Positions 1 to 6,001 of a DNA stretch of 6,272 bases are shown piece after piece; position 1 is the stretch's first letter, and each line of letters starts with the position of its first letter. Origin of the DNA: Campylobacteraceae bacterium. GTDB lineage: Bacteria; Campylobacterota; Campylobacteria; Campylobacterales; Sulfurovaceae. Location: NCBI GenBank assembly GCA_027083895.1, contig JALWMN010000066.1:1-6272 (forward strand), written 5' to 3'. A program made the position numbers and the translations under genes. A model generated the notes under the pieces. The model was not told the DNA's origin, did no database searches, and saw only the letters and a list, made by a program, of their open reading frames with translations.

Positions 1-16
1 AGTTGCTTTTTGTAAT

Positions 17-631
17 TTAATCAAATTCAACTCCAAAAATAGAGTGTAGTATCTCTTGATGGACCCTCTCGTGCCCCCTACGCTTAAGATTAGATATTAC
101 TATTGCATCTGGATACTCTCTTTTTAGACTTGACATCTCCTTTTGCTTTAATTTATCACCTTTAGTAAATATAGTTACAAATTTTTGATCACCTCGTATA
201 ATCTTTTTTAAAAATGTTTCAACTCTATTATCAATCGCTGTATTTGGATGTCTTGCATCCCTCAAATGGATAAAAAGCCGTATTGCTACACGATTTTGAA
301 TATACTCCAAAAGATTCTTTTGCCATAACTCTTTTGTACCTTTTGAAACTTTAGCATATCCAAATCCTGGAAGATCCACAAAATAGAGTGGATACCTCTC
401 TCCCTTAAAACTATACTCAACATCAAAAAAATTAATAAGTTGTGTCTTACCAGGTGTTGCAGAACTTTTTGCTAAATTTTTTCTATTTGTTAAAAGGTTA
501 ATTGTAGAACTCTTGCCTACATTAGAGCGACCCATAAAGACAACTTCGCTACGGCTTTCACTAACACTATCTTGTATACTTTGAGCAGACTTTATAAACT
601 CTGCTTTGACTATAGTTGGTGTTTTATCCAC
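17..631 (-). CDS. engB: Ribosome biogenesis GTPase EngB/YsxC (YihA)
   Basis: TRAFAC-class small GTPase of the EngB/YsxC family, which acts in the cytoplasm in late assembly of the large ribosomal subunit. The 204-residue protein has the full set of G motifs: P-loop GRSNVGKS at residues 34-41 (G1), the family-typical ATPGKTQ around 58-64 (G2), DLPGFGYA at 86-93 (G3), TKGDK at 156-160 (G4, usually TKADK) and SNLKRRG at 180-186 (G5). Length is normal for the family. The start is a GTG four bases after the lptA stop; the ribosome binding site is weak (AAAAAG inside the end of lptA), so translation is probably coupled to lptA. The N-terminus (VKAEFIKSA) matches the usual family start, which supports the GTG. 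It ends with TAA at 19-17, and the remaining 16 bases to the window edge show no gene start. Assignment is very secure. Confidence 0.96.
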   Translation of the reverse strand: MDKTPTIVKAEFIKSAQSIQDSVSESRSEVVFMGRSNVGKSSTINLLTNRKNLAKSSATPGKTQLINFFDVEYSFKGERYPLYFVDLPGFGYAKVSKGTKELWQKNLLEYIQNRVAIRLFIHLRDARHPNTAIDNRVETFLKKIIRGDQKFVTIFTKGDKLKQKEMSSLKREYPDAIVISNLKRRGHERVHQEILHSIFGVEFD

Positions 632-635
632 ACTA

Positions 636-1097
636 CTACTTTTTAGTGGTATTAAAAATAAACTTTACTGGTCGCTTCGAATTACTTTTTGCAATAGAAG
701 TTCCTTTTTTATTATCAACAATCACTTCATCACCATAAACATCTCTCTTCTTAATATTATCATGCAAAACAACATTCCCAATTAAGATATATTTATCTTC
801 ATTTGGAAGATATGTAAGTGTCGCACAGCTTCCGCTCACATCCCTATTTTTTTTACGATTCTTTATTACAAAAGTGACATGCCCTATCGCTTTATATTTT
901 TTTGCCTCATTATCTTTATCTAAAAAGACAATTAATCTATCACTATTAATTACACTCTCACCCTCTTTTGCCACTACATCACCGCTAAATTCAGCTTTAC
1001 TATCACCCTCTTTATAGAAAAAATCTTTCGAAGTAACCTCTAAACCACCTGCAACTACTAAAGATGATAAAATCAATAGAGATATTATTAAACGCAT
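636..1097 (-). CDS. lptA: LPS transport periplasmic protein LptA (OstA-like)
   Basis: Probable LptA, the periplasmic bridge protein that passes lipopolysaccharide from the inner-membrane LptBFGC complex to LptD/E in the outer membrane. The 153-residue protein starts with a signal peptide: R2, a hydrophobic stretch at residues 3-15, then a small-residue site near VVAGG (14-18). The rest is beta-rich OstA-type repeat sequence (for example AEFSGDVVAKEG at 35-46 and IGHVTFVI at 71-78), ending in a basic tail. Length fits LptA (about 150-185 residues). The family is weakly conserved, so the call leans on fold pattern plus position directly after kdsC and lptC, the same order as E. coli kdsC-lptC-lptA. 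lptB does not follow; engB does. ATG start with a strong ribosome binding site (AAGGAG, 5-base spacing) and its own candidate promoter immediately upstream. Confidence 0.9.
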   Translation of the reverse strand: MRLIISLLILSSLVVAGGLEVTSKDFFYKEGDSKAEFSGDVVAKEGESVINSDRLIVFLDKDNEAKKYKAIGHVTFVIKNRKKNRDVSGSCATLTYLPNEDKYILIGNVVLHDNIKKRDVYGDEVIVDNKKGTSIAKSNSKRPVKFIFNTTKK

Positions 1098-1102
1098 TAA
1101 CG

Positions 1103-1108
1103 CTCCTT
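1103..1108 (-). promoter_or_regulatory. Ribosome binding site of lptA
   Basis: AAGGAG on the minus strand, five bases before the lptA ATG. It is the best Shine-Dalgarno match among those I examined in the window and fixes the lptA start. It lies a few bases downstream of the transcription start predicted from the upstream promoter, giving a short leader. Confidence 0.8.
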
Positions 1109-1116
1109 TTTTAGTA

Positions 1117-1143
1117 ATTATAGCAAAATAAAATATGAGTCAA
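1117..1143 (-). promoter_or_regulatory. Candidate sigma-70 promoter for lptA-engB (extended -10)
   Basis: In the 51-base gap between lptC and lptA the minus strand reads TTGACT (1143-1138), 15 bases, then TATAAT (1122-1117), preceded by TG one base away (TGCTATAAT, an extended -10). The -35 spacing is shorter than the ideal 17. Campylobacterota housekeeping promoters are known to rely on an extended -10 with an AT-rich upstream tract and only a weak -35, and the T-rich stretch here fits that. Predicted transcription start is near 1110-1112, leaving about 13-15 bases of leader containing the AAGGAG site. It would uncouple lptA-engB from the upstream genes. Sequence evidence only. Confidence 0.65.
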
Positions 1144-1148
1144 ACATT

Positions 1149-1667
1149 CTATTTCGCTTTTTTTATTGTAAATACCCCTTTTACATTTTTTGCTTTCGTT
1201 GTCTCAGTCACTGTATCATACTCCATAGAAACACCTTGCATTATATGGCTAAAATTTTTAATAACAAACTCTCCTGGAGTTATAATTTTCTTCGTACGAA
1301 TATTATAAAAACTCTTATCTGATGCATATCTTTTACCATCTCTATGCAACACCCTGACATCATCTAAAAACTCAATAATACCATTTTTTGCTAGTGCTCT
1401 CTTAGCTTTTAGATACTCTATCTCCTTAGTAGTAACAAAAGGTTTTGCTAAATACCATATCTCATTGATCTCATAAGCCTTATTTGCTATCAATATAGAG
1501 ATTAAACCACTTTGGTTTATATCATACTCAATTAAACTATTTAGCTCTATACTCTTCTCATTTTTTGCAACAGCAGTATTTTCAAACTGCTTATTAGCAA
1601 GAAAATAAGCCAATAATGCAACAATAACTATAGAGCCTAAAAGAACTTTTTCTACTCTGCTTCCCAT
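1149..1667 (-). CDS. lptC: LptC-like LPS export protein, membrane-anchored
   Basis: Probable LptC, the bitopic inner-membrane protein that receives LPS from LptBFG and hands it to LptA. The 172-residue product has a short basic N-terminus (MGSRVEK), one hydrophobic anchor at about residues 7-24, and a periplasmic beta-rich domain with the LptC/YrbK-like pattern (GVSMEYDTVTETTKAKNVKG near the C-terminus). Conservation is low; size, single anchor and position between kdsC and lptA make the call. Start choice: the ATG at 1667 overlaps the kdsC end by 16 bases; an in-frame TTG at 1676 would add three residues and has AGAGG four bases upstream, so it cannot be excluded. I prefer ATG. The overlap implies translational coupling with kdsC. 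The stop TAG is followed by the lptA promoter region, with no terminator visible. Confidence 0.85.
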   Translation of the reverse strand: MGSRVEKVLLGSIVIVALLAYFLANKQFENTAVAKNEKSIELNSLIEYDINQSGLISILIANKAYEINEIWYLAKPFVTTKEIEYLKAKRALAKNGIIEFLDDVRVLHRDGKRYASDKSFYNIRTKKIITPGEFVIKNFSHIMQGVSMEYDTVTETTKAKNVKGVFTIKKAK

Positions 1668-2155
1668 AGTGCCCAAAACGCCTCTATCTTTCCACTCATA
1701 TATAAAAGATCCTCGATCATCTCTCTAACAGCACCCTCTCCACCAGATGCATTTAGTATTGTATCTACTTTTTGTTTAACATACTCATTTGCATTACTAG
1801 GAGCATACGATTTATGAGCTCTTAAGAGCATTGGGAGGTCATTCAAGTCATCCCCAATTGCTGCTACACTCTCCCATCCCATATTAAGCTCTTTTAAAAT
1901 CTTCTCTACAACTGCCTTTTTATCTTTAACCCCTTGGTAGAGATAGTTGATTTGCAACTCTTTGGCTCGCTTTGTAACTATCTGAGACTCTCTACCAGTC
2001 ACTATTGCCACATAGCCACCAAGTCGCATCCAACTTACAATCGCTAAACCATCTTTTACACAAAAACTCTTTATCTCATCACCACTATTTGTGTATGCAA
2101 TCTTCCCATCAGTCATTGTACCATCAACATCAAGCAGCAGAAGCTTTATACTCAT
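1652..2155 (-). CDS. kdsC: 3-deoxy-D-manno-octulosonate 8-phosphate phosphatase (KdsC, HAD family)
   Basis: HAD-superfamily phosphatase that removes phosphate from Kdo-8-phosphate to give Kdo, the LPS inner-core sugar, in the cytoplasm. Motifs in the 167-residue protein: DVDGTMTDG at residues 9-17 (nucleophile D9, acid/base D11), KDG at 34-36, VTGR at 52-55 (motif II), K79 in YLYQGVKDK (motif III lysine, aligned with E. coli YLYQGQSNK) and GDDLND at 101-106 (Mg-binding aspartates). The C-terminal GGEGAVREMIEDLL corresponds to GGRGAVREVCDLLL of E. coli KdsC. It is a small, C0-type HAD without a cap domain, as expected for this tetrameric enzyme. ATG start overlaps the hisB stop as ATGA; AAAGG lies six bases upstream. 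The 3' end overlaps lptC. Very secure, though related HAD phosphatases of N-acylneuraminate pathways share these motifs. Confidence 0.94.
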   Translation of the reverse strand: MSIKLLLLDVDGTMTDGKIAYTNSGDEIKSFCVKDGLAIVSWMRLGGYVAIVTGRESQIVTKRAKELQINYLYQGVKDKKAVVEKILKELNMGWESVAAIGDDLNDLPMLLRAHKSYAPSNANEYVKQKVDTILNASGGEGAVREMIEDLLYMSGKIEAFWALWEAE

Positions 2156-2727
2156 AGAACACCTTTAGTACTTGGTACACCTATTCGATCATTTTTTACT
2201 ACAGCCCTTCTTAGTGCAACTGCAAATGCCTTAAACGCAGCCTCTGCAATATGATGCCTATTGGTTCCTCTATTAAAAATTAAGTGCAAATTAAGTGGCA
2301 TATTGAATGCAACAGATTTAAAAAACTCCTCTACGAGCTCCAAATCAAATCCATTTATAGAGCCCTCATTTAATGGCAACTCATAGACCAAATAGGCACG
2401 ATTTGAAAGATCAATATCGCAACTTACACTTGCTTCATCCATAACTACTGTTGCATTTCCATACCGCTCTATTCCTTTGGCTGGATAGATAGCCTCACCG
2501 AGAGCCTTACCCAAAACAATACCTACATCTTCTACACTATGGTGTGCATCTATATGCAAATCGCCCTTACATTCAACGTTTAAATCAATGAGAGAGTGTC
2601 TTGCAAAGGCATCGAGCATATGGTCAAAAAAACCAATACCTGTTGCAATATCTGCTTTTCCAGTTCCATAAAGATTTAACTCTACTCTTATATCTGTCTC
2701 TTTTGTCTTTCTACTTTGCACTATCAT
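2152..2727 (-). CDS. hisB: Imidazoleglycerol-phosphate dehydratase (HisB, monofunctional)
   Basis: Catalyses the sixth step of histidine synthesis, dehydrating imidazole glycerol phosphate to imidazole acetol phosphate; a Mn-dependent oligomeric cytoplasmic enzyme. The 191-residue protein carries both metal-binding His-rich motifs: DAHHSVED at residues 60-67 and RHHIAEAAFKAFA at 157-169, plus GFFDHML at 32-38 and the C-terminal STKG at 186-189. Length matches the monofunctional enzyme; the histidinol-phosphatase domain fused in E. coli and C. jejuni is absent. It starts with ATG one base after the rlpA stop, with AAGGA six bases upstream formed by the last rlpA codons, and ends in the ATGA overlap with kdsC. 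No other his gene is in the window, so it is a lone pathway gene inside an envelope operon. Confidence 0.97.
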   Translation of the reverse strand: MIVQSRKTKETDIRVELNLYGTGKADIATGIGFFDHMLDAFARHSLIDLNVECKGDLHIDAHHSVEDVGIVLGKALGEAIYPAKGIERYGNATVVMDEASVSCDIDLSNRAYLVYELPLNEGSINGFDLELVEEFFKSVAFNMPLNLHLIFNRGTNRHHIAEAAFKAFAVALRRAVVKNDRIGVPSTKGVL

Positions 2728-2728
2728 C

Positions 2729-3574
2729 CTACTTCCTTATAATAAAGCCACCTGCAATATTATGATCTTTAATAAAGTCTCGTGCCTCCTCTTTGGAACC
2801 AAAGCCCATTACATGAACTCTATAGATAACTGCTGTCTTTTCAGAGAGCCCACTCTTAACAAGCACCTCTTTGCCAGCAGCAATCTCTTCGAATCTCTTT
2901 TTCATTCGTAACGCATTTGCTTTCACTGCAAATGCACCCACCTGAACGCCAAAATCTGTCAATTTTACCCTCGGTTTAGGTGCACCCTCTTTTGGCTGAT
3001 AAACTTTACCAGCAAAACCTACAACTTCTAATTTTACATGACATAGCCCCTTTTTATCAATTCCAATCTGTTTTCCTACACTATATGAACAATCCGCAAC
3101 TCTTCCAGCAACAAATGGTCCTCTATCATTTACCCTAGCAATTGTACTTTTACCATTATCTAAGTTTGTAATCTTAACCATCGTATCCATTGGCCACGTT
3201 TTATGAGCAATGGTTTGATCATACATATTATAAATTTCACCATTACTAGTCTCTTTTCCATGAAAATTTGGGCCATACCAACTAGCAATACCTGTCATTG
3301 TATCACCAATTGCAACATATGTCGGATGGTAAACTCTCCCATTAACAACATAGGAACGCATGGTAGCTCGATGACGAGCTGCACTTGTATAGCCTCCCTT
3401 TTTAACCTTTATTGTTGGATTACCGCTTCTAATAGTTGGTGTATCACCACTCTCTAGCTCTTCGCCACCTCCTATAATCTCTTCACCCTCAATATAGTAT
3501 GGCCTAGGTTGCTGATAAAGAGAACATCCAGTAAGTAAAAGAAGTATTATGATTGAATAAATAGTTTTCTTCAC
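2729..3574 (-). CDS. rlpA: Septal lipoprotein RlpA, lytic transglycosylase with SPOR domain
   Basis: Outer-membrane lipoprotein that, in studied family members, cleaves peptidoglycan strands lacking stem peptides at the septum. The 281-residue protein has a lipoprotein signal (KK then hydrophobic residues 5-14, lipobox LTGC with C17), a low-complexity linker, a double-psi beta-barrel domain at about 95-187 (GIASWYGPNFHGKETSNGE, AHKT, RVNDRGPF) and a C-terminal SPOR domain at about 206-278 (FGVQVGAFAVKANA, YRVHVMGFGSKEEA) for binding denuded septal glycan. Catalytic residues of the family appear as E113, H124 and D150. Two cysteines, C162 and C178, lie at the end of the barrel and could form a disulfide. 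Start: GTG at 3574, since GGGGA lies five bases upstream and the product begins VKK; a TTG at 3586 would add four residues but has no binding site. It sits 29 bases after tatD and one base before hisB. Confidence 0.94.
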   Translation of the reverse strand: MKKTIYSIIILLLLTGCSLYQQPRPYYIEGEEIIGGGEELESGDTPTIRSGNPTIKVKKGGYTSAARHRATMRSYVVNGRVYHPTYVAIGDTMTGIASWYGPNFHGKETSNGEIYNMYDQTIAHKTWPMDTMVKITNLDNGKSTIARVNDRGPFVAGRVADCSYSVGKQIGIDKKGLCHVKLEVVGFAGKVYQPKEGAPKPRVKLTDFGVQVGAFAVKANALRMKKRFEEIAAGKEVLVKSGLSEKTAVIYRVHVMGFGSKEEARDFIKDHNIAGGFIIRK

Positions 3575-3579
3575 ACAAA

Positions 3580-3584
3580 TCCCC
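3580..3584 (-). promoter_or_regulatory. Ribosome binding site deciding the rlpA start
   Basis: GGGGA on the minus strand, five bases before the GTG at 3574. The alternative in-frame TTG at 3586 is preceded only by A and T, and the GGGGA would lie inside the longer reading frame. This favours the GTG, which also places the two lysines at the very N-terminus of the lipoprotein signal. Confidence 0.7.
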
Positions 3585-3603
3585 AATTTAATATTAAAAA
3601 ATT

Positions 3604-4389
3604 TTAATTATTATCTCCAATTATGCCTTTAAAGAGGCTTTGTGTATTTTTAAAAATAGTATTTTCTAGCTCATTTTCATCCACTCCACTTAATGCTGCC
3701 ATCTTTTCTAAAACTAACCTACAATATGCTGGCTCATTTCGTTTTCCTCTGTATGGATGTGGAGTCAAATATGGGGCATCAGTCTCTATAAGAAGCTTAT
3801 CTTTTGGTATCTTAGGGTAAACATTTACTAACTTTTTTGCATTCTTAAAAGTTAAAACCCCACCAATTCCAAAATAAAAGCCTCTCTCAGCCAACTCTAA
3901 AAGCCCCTCGTTGGCATTGTAGCAGTGCAATACACCACCAACTTTTGCATACTCTTTTAAGATATTTTTTGAGTCTAAACTCGCCTCTCTAATATGCACA
4001 ATTAAGGGCTTTTTATACTCATTAGCAAGTTCTATCTGTTTAATAAAGATCTCTTTTTGTTGCTGCTTCTCTAACTCTTTTTCCTCCATGGACTCTGGCA
4101 ATCTATAGTAATCTAACCCACACTCCCCAACTGCTACACACTTAGAGTGCTTAATATTCTCTCTTAAATACTCTAAATCAAACTTCTCTTTATCATAAGG
4201 GTGCACCCCAACAGCAAAAAAAATCTCTTCAAAACTCTCTGCTAACTCAATAGCTCTTGGCAAAGTCTCTGGATCAGCCCCAGGAATTATAAACTTCCCT
4301 ACCCCAGCCTCTTTCGCACGAGCTAACACTGCATCAAAATCCTCTTGAAATCTTTCATCATCCAAATGGCAATGTGTATCTATTATCAT
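3604..4389 (-). CDS. tatD: TatD-family metal-dependent DNase/hydrolase
   Basis: TatD/YcfH-type amidohydrolase-fold enzyme, a TIM barrel with two divalent metals; family members act as 3'-5' exonucleases or DNases, but the cellular role is poorly fixed (no part in Tat export despite the name). The 261-residue protein, normal length, has all metal ligands: H6 and H8 in DTHCHLD, E89 in VGECGLDYY, H132 in IVHIREA, H155 in LHCY and D204 in ETDAPYLTP, plus the GVHPY motif at 61-65. Whether it is TatD, YcfH or YjjV type cannot be told from sequence alone; YcfH-like is most probable. ATG start with GAGG five bases upstream. The heptad hairpin lies just before this binding site. Close association with recN suggests, but does not prove, a DNA-metabolism role. 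Confidence 0.93.
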   Translation of the reverse strand: MIIDTHCHLDDERFQEDFDAVLARAKEAGVGKFIIPGADPETLPRAIELAESFEEIFFAVGVHPYDKEKFDLEYLRENIKHSKCVAVGECGLDYYRLPESMEEKELEKQQQKEIFIKQIELANEYKKPLIVHIREASLDSKNILKEYAKVGGVLHCYNANEGLLELAERGFYFGIGGVLTFKNAKKLVNVYPKIPKDKLLIETDAPYLTPHPYRGKRNEPAYCRLVLEKMAALSGVDENELENTIFKNTQSLFKGIIGDNN

Positions 4390-4394
4390 TTTTA

Positions 4395-4398
4395 CCTC
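4395..4398 (-). promoter_or_regulatory. Ribosome binding site of tatD
   Basis: GAGG on the minus strand, five bases before the tatD ATG. It sits about nine bases beyond the base of the long hairpin at 4407-4483, so it stays unpaired in the predicted fold but is close enough for the hairpin to influence ribosome access. Confidence 0.65.
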
Positions 4399-4406
4399 AC
4401 ATGTTT

Positions 4407-4483
4407 AAGCTTAGAGCATAGAGCGAAGAGCATAGAGCTATTAATTGTTAAGCTCTCAGCTCTTTGCACTAAGCTCTAGGCTT
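4407..4483. repeat. Inverted array of 7-base AGAGC units forming a long imperfect hairpin
   Basis: On the plus strand four consecutive 7-base units run TTAGAGC, ATAGAGC, GAAGAGC, ATAGAGC (4411-4438). After a 13-base AT-rich spacer (4439-4451) four inverted units follow: GCTCTCA, GCTCTTT, GCACTAA, GCTCTAG (4452-4479). The arms 4407-4438 and 4452-4483 pair at about 26 of 32 positions, with mismatches mostly at the variable first bases of each unit. In the transcribed strand the 5' arm includes the recN stop codon and its last four codons; the 3' arm ends about nine bases before the tatD ribosome binding site. No T tract follows, so it is not a classic intrinsic terminator. It could be a dispersed intergenic repeat, a transcript-processing or stabilising hairpin, or a regulator of tatD translation. 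Confidence 0.8.
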
Positions 4484-6001
4484 CATTATCTTCTTCGCAA
4501 ACTCTAGTGACTCTTTATCAAAATTCTCGCCACCAATAATTCTTGCTATCTCTTTGACTCTCTCATCTTCACTTAATACTTTTGCGTAACTGCCACTACT
4601 ATCTTTATTAATAAAAATATGTCTATTAGCTTTAGAGCTTAGATGCGGTTGGTGCGATATTGCAAAAATTTGATAACTTTTAGAGAGACGACTTATCATA
4701 TTCGCAATAGCAATCGACTCATCTCCACTCACATTGGCATCAATCTCATCTAAAATTATCACACCCTCTTCTACTTTATTATCTGCATTTACTGTTAAAA
4801 GAGCCAATCTAACCCTATTAAACTCCCCTCCACTTAAGTGCTCTACGCTGCTTCCATCAAGCTCTATTGTGAGTTCATCACTTCCTAGCTCATACAGCTC
4901 GCTTTTACTAAATATAAACTCTGCTCTTGGTAACTTTAACTCTTTTAAGTACTCAAAAAGCCGCTCCTCTATTACCTTTGCACCCTCTTTTCGAGCTTTC
5001 GAGATTGTAGCTGCTAACTTCTCTAACTCACTTTTGCGTTTATCTATAAACTCCTCTAAATAACTTACATCCTCATTTATTGTCTCAAAGCTACTAAGCT
5101 CAACTCTTTTCTCTTCTAAATACTCTAATGCTTCGCTAATCGTTCCAAAGCGTTTAATTAGAGCATTTAACTCCTCTAACCTATTTAAAACCTCTTCAAT
5201 ATTTACCTCTGCCAACTCTTCGCTTAAACTCTCTATATCTTCTAAATCACTTCGAAGTTGGTTCATTGCATCGCTAAAGTAACTACTATCTTTATTAAGC
5301 ATATCAAAGAGCTCATGCACATCATCTTCGTACTCAAATATTGCATCTACTCTGCTTGCAATTTCGCTAATTTTATCGATTTTCGAGAGTTGCTTCTTTA
5401 TCGTTAAAAGCTCCTCATACTCCCCCTCTTTTGGGTTCAGCGAAGCAATCTTTTCTATCTCGTACTTTAAAAACTCTACCCGCTCGTTTGACTTCTTTAT
5501 CTTCTCTCTAAGGCTCTCTAACTCTGCCTCTTTCTGCTTATATTCGCTATATAGACTTTTATACTCACTCAGGCTCTCTACAAATGCACTATCTGCACTC
5601 CCACAGTAATTATCCACAACTTCTAAAAGAGCCTCATTTTCAAAGCCCTTCATCTGCCGCACACTAATATAAGAGAGATAATTACCAAACATCTCTTTAA
5701 GAGCCTTTTTTGAGATCTTCTGTCCATCTAAAAAGAAGCGAACTCTATCTCTCTTTATAGCCTTAATAGTTATCTCATCATCAAGCTCATACGCTTCGCT
5801 TTCTAAATCTTTTGGCTTCAAAAGCTCCACTTCACATAGATTTGCCTCTTGGTTGCTTAGCCCAAAGTTTGCTAAAATAGCCCCCATAAAAACAGACTTT
5901 CCAGCACCACTAGGCCCTGTGATAATATTTAAGCCTTTATCGAACTCTATATCTAACTCTTTAAAGCCCAAAAGCTCTTTTATATAGACTCTTCTTAGCA
6001 T
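4469..6001 (-). CDS. recN: DNA repair ATPase RecN (SMC-like)
   Basis: SMC-like ATPase recruited early to DNA double-strand breaks; it holds DNA and supports RecA-mediated repair. The 510-residue protein has an N-terminal ATPase half with Walker A GPSGAGKS at residues 29-36, a central helical coiled-coil region rich in E, K and L (about 140-340), then the C-terminal half with signature LSGGE at 389-393, Walker B VIILDEID at 414-421, the H-loop region ISHQPH around 448-453 and the RecN-typical ARIIGG near 486-491. It is shorter than E. coli RecN (about 550), as I recall for Campylobacterota. Walker A has PS where most RecN have ET. Start: ATG at 6001 overlapping the nadK stop as TGATG; an adjacent in-frame TTG would add only one Met. 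The last codons (KPRA) lie within the heptad hairpin. Translationally coupled to nadK. Confidence 0.96.
   Translation of the reverse strand: MLRRVYIKELLGFKELDIEFDKGLNIITGPSGAGKSVFMGAILANFGLSNQEANLCEVELLKPKDLESEAYELDDEITIKAIKRDRVRFFLDGQKISKKALKEMFGNYLSYISVRQMKGFENEALLEVVDNYCGSADSAFVESLSEYKSLYSEYKQKEAELESLREKIKKSNERVEFLKYEIEKIASLNPKEGEYEELLTIKKQLSKIDKISEIASRVDAIFEYEDDVHELFDMLNKDSSYFSDAMNQLRSDLEDIESLSEELAEVNIEEVLNRLEELNALIKRFGTISEALEYLEEKRVELSSFETINEDVSYLEEFIDKRKSELEKLAATISKARKEGAKVIEERLFEYLKELKLPRAEFIFSKSELYELGSDELTIELDGSSVEHLSGGEFNRVRLALLTVNADNKVEEGVIILDEIDANVSGDESIAIANMISRLSKSYQIFAISHQPHLSSKANRHIFINKDSSGSYAKVLSEDERVKEIARIIGGENFDKESLEFAKKIMKPRA

Noticed and set aside
1..16. Start of another gene after engB
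   Set aside because: Only 16 bases remain beyond the engB stop, with no start codon or clear ribosome binding site.
3203..3457. Plus-strand open frame of 84 residues opposite rlpA
   Set aside because: Antisense to a well-conserved domain, cysteine- and asparagine-rich composition unlike a real protein, no family recognised; a shadow of the rlpA codons.
3587..3598. 12-base palindrome TTTAATATTAAA before rlpA as an operator or terminator
   Set aside because: It is made only of A and T, has no loop or T tract, and such palindromes are common by chance in an AT-rich genome.
3623..3820. Plus-strand open frame of 65 residues opposite tatD
   Set aside because: Lies wholly antisense to conserved TatD motifs, with no recognisable domain.
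4390..4468. A promoter for tatD in the recN-tatD gap
   Set aside because: No TATAAT-like -10 with a TG extension is visible; the gap is almost filled by the heptad hairpin.
4407..4483. Intrinsic terminator after recN, or a small CRISPR-like array
   Set aside because: The hairpin is long and bulged, is not followed by a T tract on the minus strand, and overlaps the recN stop. The 7-base units are contiguous without spacers, so it is not a CRISPR.
4734..5063. Plus-strand open frame of 109 residues opposite recN
   Set aside because: Serine- and leucine-rich product caused by antisense reading of E/K-rich coiled-coil codons; overlaps the RecN signature and Walker B region.
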